DNA from: Streptomyces seoulensis
GTDB lineage: Bacteria; Actinomycetota; Actinomycetes; Streptomycetales; Streptomycetaceae
Direction of reading: 5' to 3'
Length of the DNA stretch: 64,000 bases
Assembly (NCBI GenBank): GCA_013364255.1
Contig: CP054936.1
Location: 7,520,353-7,584,352 of the forward strand
Each line of letters starts with the position of its first letter. Within the stretch, counting starts at the first letter, position 1. Shown one piece after another: positions 7,726 to 15,493 of the stretch. The notes beneath the pieces are model-generated. The model worked only from the letters and a program-made list of their open reading frames with translations, was not told the origin of the DNA and did no database searches. The translations under genes were made by a program, and so were the position numbers.

Positions 7726-9512
7726 GGCCTGCGCCAGCTCCGTCCGTCTCGTGCGAGCATCTCGTCGGCTTCCCGCGGACCCCAGGTTCCCGACGGGTAC
7801 TGGGCGGGCCTGCCGTGCTCGTCCCAGTACTCCTCGATCGGGTCGAGGATCTTCCAGGACTCTTCCACTTCCTGGTGCCTCGGGAACAGGTTGGCGTCGC
7901 CGAGGAGCACGTCCAGGATGAGGCGTTCGTACGCCTCCGGGCTGGACTCGGTGAAGGACTCGCCGTAGGCGAAGTCCATCGACACGTCCCGGATCTCCAT
8001 GGAGGTGCCCGGCACCTTGGAGCCGAACCGGACCGTCATGCCCTCGTCCGGCTGGACGCGGATCACGATGGCGTTCTCGCCCAGTTCCTCGGTGGCCGTG
8101 GAGTCGAACGGGGAGTGCGGGGCCCGCTTGAAGACCACCGCGATCTCGGTCACCCGGCGGCCGAGCCGCTTGCCGGTGCGCAGGTAGAACGGGATGCCGG
8201 CCCAGCGGCGGTTGTCGATCTCCAGCTTGACCGCCGCGTAGGTGTCGGTCTTCGACTTGGGGTCGATGCCCTCCTCCTGGAGGTAGCCGACGACCTTCTC
8301 GCCGCCCTGCCAGCCCTCGGCGTACTGGGCGCGCACCGTGTGGGCGCCCAGGTCGTCGGGCAGCCGCACCGACTTGAGCACCTTCAGCTTCTCGGTGAGC
8401 AGCGCCTCCGCGTCGAAGGCGATGGGCTCCTCCATCGCGGTGAGCGCCATCAGCTGGAGCAGGTGGTTCTGGATGACGTCACGGGCGGCGCCGATGCCGT
8501 CGTAGTAGCCGGCCCGGCCGCCGATGCCGATGTCCTCGGCCATCGTGATCTGGACGTGGTCGACGTAGGACCGGTTCCAGATCGGCTCGTACATCTGGTT
8601 GGCGAAGCGCAGCGCCAGGATGTTCTGGACGGTCTCCTTGCCCAGGTAGTGGTCGATGCGGAAGACCTGGTCCGGGTCGAACACCTCGTGCACGATCCGG
8701 TTCAGCTCGCAGGCGCTCTCCAGATCGTGCCCGAACGGCTTTTCGATGACCGCGCGCCGCCAGGAACCCTCCGGCGCCTCGGCCAGGCCGTGCTTCTTCA
8801 GCTGCTCGACGACCTTGGGGAAGAACTTCGGCGGCACCGACAGGTAGAAGGCGTAGTTGCCGGCCGTGCCGCGCGAGGAGTCCAGCTCGTCCACGGCGGT
8901 GCGCAGCTGTTCGAAGGCCGTGTCGTCGTCGAAGTCGCCGGGGATGAACCGCATCCCCTCGGCGAGCTGCTGCCAGACCTCCTCGCGGAACGGCGTGCGC
9001 GCGTGCTCCTTGACCGCGTCGTGCACCACCTGCGCGAAGTCCTGGTCCTCCCAGTCGCGGCGGGCGAAGCCGACCAGCGAGAAGCCCGGCGGCAGCAGCC
9101 CCCGGTTGGCGAGGTCGTAGACGGCCGGCATCAGCTTCTTGCGGGACAGGTCGCCGGTGACGCCGAAGATGACGAGCCCGGACGGGCCCGCGATCCGCGG
9201 CAGGCGCCGGTCGCGGGCGTCCCGCAGCGGATTCACCCAGTCGGCGGCGGGCGCGGGCGCCTCACGCCGCTCGGACGCCGCGGTCCCGGACGCGCCGGAC
9301 GCGGCCGCTGGTTCGGCGGCGGCGGCGTCCCCTGAGGCCGCCGCGGCTGCCGCGGCTGCCGCCGCGTCCCTGCGGCGCGCCTGTTCGGCGGCCGGCTTCC
9401 CGGCCTGCATGGCCTTGGGACCCGGCCCCTCCGGCACCGTGGCGTCCTGCGCCGACGGGCCCTTCGCCGCGTCCGCTCCCGGCTTCGCCGGCTCGGCGGG
9501 CTTCTTGCTCAT
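7722..9512 (-). CDS. zwf: Glucose-6-phosphate 1-dehydrogenase with Ala-rich N-terminal extension
   Basis: It oxidises glucose 6-phosphate to 6-phosphogluconolactone and makes NADPH. The core has the dinucleotide motif FGVTGDLSRKK (116-126), EKPFG (257-261), the active-site RIDHYLGKE (285-293) and FYLRTGKRL. The family is usually about 490-515 residues; this one has 596 because of a roughly 90-residue Ala/Pro/Lys-rich, probably disordered N-terminus, including nine consecutive Ala codons near residue 51. The long start is supported by an ATGA overlap with the tal stop codon and by AGGGAG upstream, and homology alone would have suggested a later start. It is followed by opcA with another ATGA overlap. 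Confidence 0.95.
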   Translation of the reverse strand: MSKKPAEPAKPGADAAKGPSAQDATVPEGPGPKAMQAGKPAAEQARRRDAAAAAAAAAASGDAAAAEPAAASGASGTAASERREAPAPAADWVNPLRDARDRRLPRIAGPSGLVIFGVTGDLSRKKLMPAVYDLANRGLLPPGFSLVGFARRDWEDQDFAQVVHDAVKEHARTPFREEVWQQLAEGMRFIPGDFDDDTAFEQLRTAVDELDSSRGTAGNYAFYLSVPPKFFPKVVEQLKKHGLAEAPEGSWRRAVIEKPFGHDLESACELNRIVHEVFDPDQVFRIDHYLGKETVQNILALRFANQMYEPIWNRSYVDHVQITMAEDIGIGGRAGYYDGIGAARDVIQNHLLQLMALTAMEEPIAFDAEALLTEKLKVLKSVRLPDDLGAHTVRAQYAEGWQGGEKVVGYLQEEGIDPKSKTDTYAAVKLEIDNRRWAGIPFYLRTGKRLGRRVTEIAVVFKRAPHSPFDSTATEELGENAIVIRVQPDEGMTVRFGSKVPGTSMEIRDVSMDFAYGESFTESSPEAYERLILDVLLGDANLFPRHQEVEESWKILDPIEEYWDEHGRPAQYPSGTWGPREADEMLARDGRSWRRP

Positions 9513-10678
9513 TCCGCGTCAACTCCCTTGCTGTTCAAGGACTTCGCGACCGCGTCCAACAGGTCCTGCCAGGCCGTCTCGAACTTGGCGACGCCCTCTT
9601 CCTCCAGCTGCCGCACGACCTCGTCGTAGGAGATCCCCAGCCGCTCGACCGCCGCCAGGTCGGCACGGGCCCGCTCGTAGCCGCCGGTCACCGTGTCACC
9701 GGTGACGACACCGTGATCGGCGGCGGCGTTCAGCGTGCCCTCCGGCATGGTGTTCACCGTGCCCGGCGCGACCAGCTCGTCCACGTACAGGGTGTCCTTG
9801 TACGCGGGATCCTTCACCCCGGTCGACGCCCACAGCGGACGCTGCGCGTTCGCCCCGGCGCCCGCGAGCGCGGCGAAGCGCTCACCGGCCGGCGTGCCGC
9901 CGTCGGCGGAGCCGAACACCTGCTCGTACGCCGCGTAGGCCAGCCGCGCGTTGGCCAGCGCCGCCCGGCCCTTGAGCGCCCGCGCCTCCTCGGTGCCCAG
10001 CAGGGTCAGCCGCTTGTCGATCTCGGCGTCGACCCGGGAGACGAAGAAGGAGGCCACGGAGTGGATCGAGGACAGGTCCCGGCCCGCGGCGCGCGCCTTC
10101 TCCAGGCCGGCGAGGTAGGCGTCCATGACCTCGCGGTAGCGCTCCAGGGAGAAGATCAGCGTCACATTGACACTGATACCCGCTCCGACGACCTCCGTGA
10201 TCGCCGGCAGGCCCGCCCGGGTGGCCGGAATCTTGATCATCGCGTTGGGCCGGTCCACCAGCCAGGCCAGCTGCCGGGCCTCGGCGACCGTGGCCGCCGT
10301 GGCGTCCGCGAGCCGCGGGTCGACCTCGATGGAGACCCGGCCGTCCCGCCCGCCGGTCGCCTCGTACACCGGGCGCAGCACGTCGGCGGCGGCCCGCACG
10401 TCGGCCGTGGTCATCATGCGCACCGCCTCGTCGACGCTCACGCCGCGCACCGCCAGATCGGCGAGCTGCTCCTCGTAGCCGTCGCCCGAGCCGATGGCGG
10501 CCTGGAAGATCGAGGGATTGGTGGTCACGCCCACCACGTGCTGGTGCTCGACGAGACCGGCCAGGTTGCCCGAGTCGATCCGCCGCCGCGACAGGTCGTC
10601 CAGCCAGATCGACACGCCCTCGGCGGAGAGGCGCTCGAGCGCTCCGGCGGTCGCGGTTGCTTCGGTCACAGTGATCAT
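9509..10678 (-). CDS. tal: Transaldolase, actinobacterial long type
   Basis: It transfers dihydroxyacetone units between sedoheptulose 7-phosphate and glyceraldehyde 3-phosphate. The 389-residue protein shows GVTTNPSIFQAAIGSG (about 50-65), DRPNAMIKIPATRAGLPAI with the presumed Schiff-base lysine, and the signature VNVTLIFSLERYREVMDAYL. The open frame continues upstream to 10840, but the ATG at 10678, 19 bp after the tkt stop codon, is where homology begins. Its TGA overlaps the zwf ATG. It is second in the operon. Confidence 0.96.
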   Translation of the reverse strand: MITVTEATATAGALERLSAEGVSIWLDDLSRRRIDSGNLAGLVEHQHVVGVTTNPSIFQAAIGSGDGYEEQLADLAVRGVSVDEAVRMMTTADVRAAADVLRPVYEATGGRDGRVSIEVDPRLADATAATVAEARQLAWLVDRPNAMIKIPATRAGLPAITEVVGAGISVNVTLIFSLERYREVMDAYLAGLEKARAAGRDLSSIHSVASFFVSRVDAEIDKRLTLLGTEEARALKGRAALANARLAYAAYEQVFGSADGGTPAGERFAALAGAGANAQRPLWASTGVKDPAYKDTLYVDELVAPGTVNTMPEGTLNAAADHGVVTGDTVTGGYERARADLAAVERLGISYDEVVRQLEEEGVAKFETAWQDLLDAVAKSLNSKGVDAE

Positions 10679-10697
10679 CTTCCTTGTTGCGTGGGGA

Positions 10698-12773
10698 TCA
10701 TGCGCGCGCGGCGGCCAGCGATTCGCGGACCGCGGCGGCGACGTTCTCGGGGGTGAAGCCGTACTCGGCGAACAGGGTCGCGGCGTCGGCGGAGGCGCCG
10801 AAGTGCTCCAGGGAGACGATGCGCCCCGCATCGCCCACATAGCGGTACCAGGTCAGCCCGATGCCGGCCTCGACCGCCACCCGGGCCCGCACCGACGGCG
10901 GCAGCACCCGCTCGCGGTAGGCGCGCGGCTGCTGCTCGAACCACTCCACCGACGGCATCGACACCACCCGCACGCCGACGCCCTCGGCCTCCAGCAGCTC
11001 GCGCGCCGCCACGGCGAGGCGCACCTCGGAGCCGGTCGCGACGATCACCGCCTCCGGGGCGCCGGTGGACGCTTCCACCAGCACATAGCCGCCCTTGGCC
11101 GCGTCCGGGTTCGGCGCGTACGTCGGCACGCCCTGACGGGTCAGCGCGAGGCCGTGCGGGGCCGGGTCGGTGGAGTGCCGGCGCAGGATCTCCGCCCAGG
11201 CGACGACGGTCTCGTTGGCGTCGGCGGGGCGCACCAGGTTCAGGCCGGGGATGGCGCGCAGCGAGGCCAGGTGCTCGACGGGCTGGTGGGTCGGGCCGTC
11301 CTCGCCGAGCCCGATGGAGTCGTGCGTCCAGATGTAGGTCACCGGCAGCTGCATCAGCGCGGACAGCCGCACCGCGTTGCGCATGTAGTCGGAGAAGACC
11401 AGGAACGTGCCGCCGTAGACGCGGGTGTTGCCGTGCAGGGCGATGCCGTTCATCTCCGCGGCCATGGAGAACTCGCGGATGCCGAAGTGGACGGTGCGCC
11501 CGTAGGGGTCGGCGCCCGGCAGCGGGTTGCCCCCGGGCAGGAACGACGACGTCTTGTCGATGGTGGTGTTGTTGGAGCCGGCCAGGTCGGCGGAGCCGCC
11601 CCACAGCTCGGGCAGGATCGCGCCGAGCGACTGGAGCACCTGGCCGGAGGCGGCGCGGGTGGCGACCGCCTTGCCCTCCTCGAACACCGGCAGCGCGTCC
11701 TGCCAGCCCTCGGGGAGCTGACCGGCCACGATCCGGTCGAACAGCGCGGCCCGCTCCGGCTGGGCGCCGCGCCACTCCTTGAGCCGCCGGTCCCAGGCGG
11801 CGTGCGTCTCGGCGCCCCGGTCCAGGGCCTGCCGGGTGTGGGCGAGGACGTCCTCGTCGACCTGGAAGGAGCGCTCCGGATCGAAGCCGAGCAGCCGCTT
11901 GGTGGCGGCGATCTCGTCCGCGCCGAGCGCCGAGCCGTGCGCCGCCTCGGTGTCCCGCGCGTTCGGCGCCGGCCAGGCGATGATCGTGCGCATCGCGATG
12001 ATCGAGGGACGGCCCCTCTCGGCCTTCGCCGCTGTCAGCGCCTCGTACAGCGCCGGTACGTCGATGTCGCCGTCCTCGGTGGGTGCCACCCGCTGGGTGT
12101 GCCAGCCGTAGGCCGCGTACCGCCCGAGCACGTCCTCGGAGAAGGCGGTGGCGGTGTCGCCCTCGATGGAGATGTGGTTGTCGTCGTAGAGGAAGACCAG
12201 GTTCCCGAGTTTCTGGTGCCCGGCCAGCGAGGACGCCTCGGCGGAGACGCCCTCCTCCAGGTCGCCGTCGGAGACGATCGCCCAGACGGTGTGGTCGAAG
12301 GGGGACTCGCCTTCGGGCGCGTCCGGGTCGAACAGGCCGCGCTCGTAGCGGGCGGCCATCGCCATGCCCACCGCCATCGCGGCGCCCTGCCCGAGCGGTC
12401 CGGTCGTCGTCTCCACGCCCGCCGTGTGCCCGTACTCGGGGTGGCCGGGCGTCTTGGAGCCGTAGGTGCGGAACGCCTTGAGATCGTCCAGCTCCAGCTC
12501 GTAGCCGGCCAGGTAGAGCTGGGTGTAGAGGGTCAGCGAGGTGTGGCCGGGGGAGAGGACGAAGCGGTCGCGTCCGGTCCACTCCGGGTCGGCCGGGTCG
12601 TGACGCATCATCTTCTGAAAGATCGTGTACGCGGCCGGGGCCAGGCTCATCGCCGTGCCGGGGTGGCCGTTGCCGACCTTTTGCACGGCATCGGCCGCCA
12701 GCAGCCGGGCGGTGTCGACGGCACGCCGGTCGAGGTCGGTCCACTCGAAGCGGTCGGTTGTCTGCTCGCTCAT
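10698..12773 (-). CDS. tkt: Transketolase
   Basis: This is the thiamine-diphosphate enzyme of the non-oxidative pentose phosphate pathway. The 691-residue protein contains GNGHPGTAMSLAPAAY (His for ThDP), TTTGPLGQGAAMAVGMA, the ThDP/metal motif VSDGDLEEG with YDDNHISIEGDT, and the C-terminal FGIREFSMAAEMNGIALHG and THDSIGLGEDGPTHQP. I chose the ATG at 12773, with GAGGA ten nt upstream; a TTG six bases earlier is badly spaced. It heads the six-gene operon and faces a divergent AraC-type regulator across a 164-bp region containing a 15-bp palindrome. Confidence 0.97.
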   Translation of the reverse strand: MSEQTTDRFEWTDLDRRAVDTARLLAADAVQKVGNGHPGTAMSLAPAAYTIFQKMMRHDPADPEWTGRDRFVLSPGHTSLTLYTQLYLAGYELELDDLKAFRTYGSKTPGHPEYGHTAGVETTTGPLGQGAAMAVGMAMAARYERGLFDPDAPEGESPFDHTVWAIVSDGDLEEGVSAEASSLAGHQKLGNLVFLYDDNHISIEGDTATAFSEDVLGRYAAYGWHTQRVAPTEDGDIDVPALYEALTAAKAERGRPSIIAMRTIIAWPAPNARDTEAAHGSALGADEIAATKRLLGFDPERSFQVDEDVLAHTRQALDRGAETHAAWDRRLKEWRGAQPERAALFDRIVAGQLPEGWQDALPVFEEGKAVATRAASGQVLQSLGAILPELWGGSADLAGSNNTTIDKTSSFLPGGNPLPGADPYGRTVHFGIREFSMAAEMNGIALHGNTRVYGGTFLVFSDYMRNAVRLSALMQLPVTYIWTHDSIGLGEDGPTHQPVEHLASLRAIPGLNLVRPADANETVVAWAEILRRHSTDPAPHGLALTRQGVPTYAPNPDAAKGGYVLVEASTGAPEAVIVATGSEVRLAVAARELLEAEGVGVRVVSMPSVEWFEQQPRAYRERVLPPSVRARVAVEAGIGLTWYRYVGDAGRIVSLEHFGASADAATLFAEYGFTPENVAAAVRESLAAARA

Positions 12774-12825
12774 CTTCAAGAAGTCCTCGGAAGAAGCGGA
12801 AATGGTGCCGGACGTGTTCGAACTT

Positions 12826-12840
12826 AAAAGTCAGACTTTT
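12826..12840. promoter_or_regulatory. Perfect 15-bp AT-rich palindrome between tkt and the araC-type gene
   Basis: AAAAGTC-A-GACTTTT is perfectly symmetric and conspicuously A/T-rich for this genome. It sits in the only control region of the pentose phosphate operon, about 53 bp upstream of the tkt start. I read it as a regulator binding site. AraC proteins usually bind direct repeats, so a different regulator is possible. Confidence 0.6.
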
Positions 12841-12937
12841 TCGCCGGAAGGTCTCCGTGTGTCAGCCTGTGGTGAAAATGGGACACCCCCCGGCGAACGA
12901 TCCGGCCGCCGGGCGGTCAAGGCGGTACGAGAGGGAC

Positions 12938-13879
12938 ATGGCGGACGCAATCACCCACGACGGGCCGGGCCGCCGCGACAGACCCGGCCCCCACGACGGA
13001 CCCGGCCCCCGTGAAGGCGACGGGATCAGGACCTTCCCCTTCCCGGTGGACCTCAGCCTCGGCGGCGTGGGACTCCAGATCGGCCCCATGGGCACCGCAC
13101 GCACCTGGCACGCCGAGGCTCCTCTGCATCGCGTCCACCGCATCGACTTCCACGTGGTCATGCTCTTCGGCGACGGCCCGGTGCGGCACATGGTCGACTT
13201 CGCCGAGTACGAGGCCGCCGCCGGGGACGTGCTGTGGGTGCGCCCCGGACAGGTCCATCGGTTCTCCGGTACCGACGAGTACCGCGGAACCGTGCTGACC
13301 ATGCAGCCCGGCTTCCTGCCCCGCGCCACCGTCGAGGCGACCGGCCTGTACCGCTACGACCTGCCGCCCCTGCTCCACCCCGACGACGCCCAGCGCGCGG
13401 CCCTGGGCGCCGCCCTCGACCAGTTGCGCCGCGAGTACGAGGACACCGACACCCTCCCGCTGAGCCTGCACACCGCGGTGCTGCGGCACTCGCTCACCGC
13501 GTTCCTGCTGCGCCTGGCCCATCTCGCGGCCAGCTCGGCCGAGGCCACCCGCCGCCAGGCCGACACCACCTTCACCCTGTTCCGCGACGCGGTCGAGAAG
13601 GGCTTCACCGCCAATCACAGCGTCAGCGCCTACGCCGACGCCCTCGGCTACTCCCGCCGCACCCTGGTGCGCGCGGTCCGCGCCGCCACCGGCGAGACCC
13701 CCAAGGGCTTCATCGACAAACGCGTCGTCCTGGAGGCCAAGCGGCTGCTCGCCCACACCGGGCTGCCCATCGGCCGGGTCGGCGCGGCCGTCGGCTTCCC
13801 CGACGCGGCCAACTTCTCCAAGTTCTTCCACCTGCACACCGGCCAGACCCCGGTGGCCTTCCGGGCCGAACTGCGCTGA
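12938..13879 (+). CDS. AraC-family transcriptional regulator
   Basis: The 313-residue protein has an N-terminal cupin-like sensor domain (RIDFHVVMLFGDGPVRHMVD; GDVLWVRPGQVHRFSG) and a C-terminal double HTH: SVSAYADALGYSRRTLVRAV, then LIGRVGAAVGFPD-type and FSKFFHLHTGQTPVAFR. Cupin-type AraC members commonly sense a small carbon compound. The chosen ATG at 12938 follows GAGAGGGA closely; earlier in-frame starts would add residues unlike the family. It is divergent from tkt, so control of the pentose phosphate operon is plausible but unproven. Confidence 0.88.
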   Translation: MADAITHDGPGRRDRPGPHDGPGPREGDGIRTFPFPVDLSLGGVGLQIGPMGTARTWHAEAPLHRVHRIDFHVVMLFGDGPVRHMVDFAEYEAAAGDVLWVRPGQVHRFSGTDEYRGTVLTMQPGFLPRATVEATGLYRYDLPPLLHPDDAQRAALGAALDQLRREYEDTDTLPLSLHTAVLRHSLTAFLLRLAHLAASSAEATRRQADTTFTLFRDAVEKGFTANHSVSAYADALGYSRRTLVRAVRAATGETPKGFIDKRVVLEAKRLLAHTGLPIGRVGAAVGFPDAANFSKFFHLHTGQTPVAFRAELR

Positions 13880-13886
13880 ACGCGCG

Positions 13887-13914
13887 GCGGCCCCGCGCGG
13901 GTGCGCGGGGCCGC
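13887..13914. terminator. Perfect 12-bp-stem hairpin between convergent genes
   Basis: GCGGCCCCGCGC, GGGT loop, GCGCGGGGCCGC. It lies 8 bp after the AraC-type stop codon and 28 bp from the end of the minus-strand secreted-protein gene, so it can serve both directions. Confidence 0.8.
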
Positions 13915-13942
13915 GGGACGCCCGGTGCCGCCGAGGTCCGCC

Positions 13943-14785
13943 CTACTGGAGGCGGTACGCGTACACGGCCGTCGTCACCTTGCACACGCTCGGCGGCACG
14001 ACCTCGGCGCGCAGGACGCCGCGGGCCGCGTCGTAGTCCACGCCCTCCGCCTCGAACGTCCCCGTGCACACGCTGCGTCGGGGCAGCGCGAACAGGCTCG
14101 TCACGTGCCCGGTGACCGGCGAGCCGTCCAGCCGGTGCGCCAGGTCCACCTGGAGCAGCGGCCGGTCCTCGGGGAACAGCGACTTCGAGCCGTCGTCCGA
14201 GGCGCACAGCAGCCGGGTGTCGTTGACGAAGTCGCAGCCCTGGATGTCGCGCACGGGCTTGTCGAGGGTGATCTGCGGCGCCTGCGCGAGCGCGCCGCCG
14301 GTGGCCGGGGTGGCCGGGTTGAGCAGGGGCGCCGGGAAGACCTGGAGCCGGTCCTGGTCGCCCCACTCGCCCGACACCAGCCACTGGGCGTCGGGCGAGA
14401 CGGCGGCGAAGGAGTTGTTCACCTTCTCGCCGGCGTCGAGCCGGTGGACGTACTCGTAGCGCTTGCCGGCCGGGGTGGTCACCGCGAACATCTTGGACGT
14501 CGCGTCGTCCGCGCCCTGGTAGGCGTCGAAGACGTGGTCCCGCGCGACGTCCGGGTCGCCGACGTGGTTCCAGCCCTTGATCCGCAGGTCCAGCGGGATC
14601 GAGGCGAGTCCCCGGTGCAGCAGCGAGCCGTCCGCGCGGCTCGCCAGACCCTGACTGCCGCTCAGCGAGTCGACGTACGCCGTGCCGGTCTCCTGCCAGA
14701 CCGGTGCGGCCGCCACGGCGGAGGCGGCCGCACCGAGGACGAGGGCCGCCGACAGGGCCGCGCCGGCGAACAGTTGACGTCTCAT
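13943..14785 (-). CDS. Secreted protein of unknown function, beta-propeller-like
   Basis: The 280-residue protein starts with a clear Sec signal peptide (MRRQLFAGAALSAALVLGAA, cleavage probably after AVA-A near residue 26). The mature part contains repeated strand-turn patterns such as ASRADGSLLHRGLASIP, YEYVHRLDAGEKVNNSFAAV and SPDAQWLVSGEWGDQDRLQV, reminiscent of extracellular propeller folds. Four cysteines late in the chain could form disulfides. I do not recognise a catalytic motif. ATG 14785 is preceded by CAGG only. The gene is divergent from the ArsR-type regulator and may share its control region. Confidence 0.75.
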   Translation of the reverse strand: MRRQLFAGAALSAALVLGAAASAVAAAPVWQETGTAYVDSLSGSQGLASRADGSLLHRGLASIPLDLRIKGWNHVGDPDVARDHVFDAYQGADDATSKMFAVTTPAGKRYEYVHRLDAGEKVNNSFAAVSPDAQWLVSGEWGDQDRLQVFPAPLLNPATPATGGALAQAPQITLDKPVRDIQGCDFVNDTRLLCASDDGSKSLFPEDRPLLQVDLAHRLDGSPVTGHVTSLFALPRRSVCTGTFEAEGVDYDAARGVLRAEVVPPSVCKVTTAVYAYRLQ

Positions 14786-14922
14786 CCGTACCTGCCATGT
14801 CCATGAGGGGGGAAGGGGTTCGCATCGAACCATGTGCCGCGCCGTCAGGGCACCGCCTTCGCCCGACGCGTCCGGAACCCGCCCCTCATGGCCCGCGCGG
14901 CGCCGCGGGCAACCCCCTTGCG

Positions 14923-14948
14923 CAATGGTCAACAATCGTTGACCATTG
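14923..14948. promoter_or_regulatory. 26-bp perfect palindrome at the arsR-type promoter
   Basis: CAATGGTCAAC-N4-GTTGACCATTG has 11-bp perfect arms and ends 5 bp before the ATG at 14954. Its place over the expected start of transcription fits autorepression by the ArsR-family protein it precedes. Confidence 0.8.
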
Positions 14949-14953
14949 CTCGC

Positions 14954-15493
14954 ATGGCTACCGACGATCTTCCCGAGACGTTTCACGTCACGACGGACGA
15001 GCAGCTGCGCGCCGTCTCCAACCTCACCCGCCACCGGATCATGGCCGTGCTCCGCTTCGAGCCGGCGACGATCACACAGATCGCCGAGCGGGTGGGCCTC
15101 GCGAAAGGGAGCTCCAGCTATCACGTGCGCCTGCTGGAGCGGGCCGGACTGGTGAAGGTGGTGCGGACGCGGAAGGTGCGGGGGGTCACCGAGCGGTACT
15201 ACGCGATGGCCGCCCGTTCGATCGAGCTGCCGGACCCTGGGGCGGGGCAGCCCGACGTGCTGATGCGCAACGCGGTGGCGGACCTGGAGGCATCGCCGGC
15301 GGACGCCGAGCGGTACGTGCGGATGGCCCACCTGCGCCTCACCGAGGAGCAGTTCGCGCAGCTGGGAGCGCGGCTGGAGGCGCTGGCGGACGAGTACCGG
15401 GAGCTGTCCGACCCGTCGCTGCCGGACGTGTCGCTCGCCTTCGCGCTGTTCCGTCCGGCGCCGCACGACCAGGCGAAGGGGGACTCCAAGTGA
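14954..15493 (+). CDS. ArsR-family winged-helix regulator
   Basis: The 179-residue protein carries an HTH_20/ArsR-type domain: LRAVSNLTRHRIMAVLRFEP, then ITQIAERVGLAKGSSSYHVR (recognition helix) and LLERAGLVKVVRTRKVRGV as the wing, residues 16-80. The C-terminal half is helical with no metal-binding Cys pairs, so it is not an obvious metal sensor. It overlaps the MFS gene by GTGA, and an 11-bp-arm palindrome abuts its start. No SD is visible, so the mRNA may be leaderless. Likely role: ligand-released repressor of the downstream exporter. Confidence 0.88.
   Translation: MATDDLPETFHVTTDEQLRAVSNLTRHRIMAVLRFEPATITQIAERVGLAKGSSSYHVRLLERAGLVKVVRTRKVRGVTERYYAMAARSIELPDPGAGQPDVLMRNAVADLEASPADAERYVRMAHLRLTEEQFAQLGARLEALADEYRELSDPSLPDVSLAFALFRPAPHDQAKGDSK

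Noticed and set aside
12774..12779. TTG start for transketolase two codons upstream
   Set aside because: It would place the SD only 4 nt from the start, and ATG 12773 has ideal spacing.
10494..12827. Long plus-strand frame across tal and tkt
   Set aside because: Shadow frame opposite transketolase, with no coding motif of its own.
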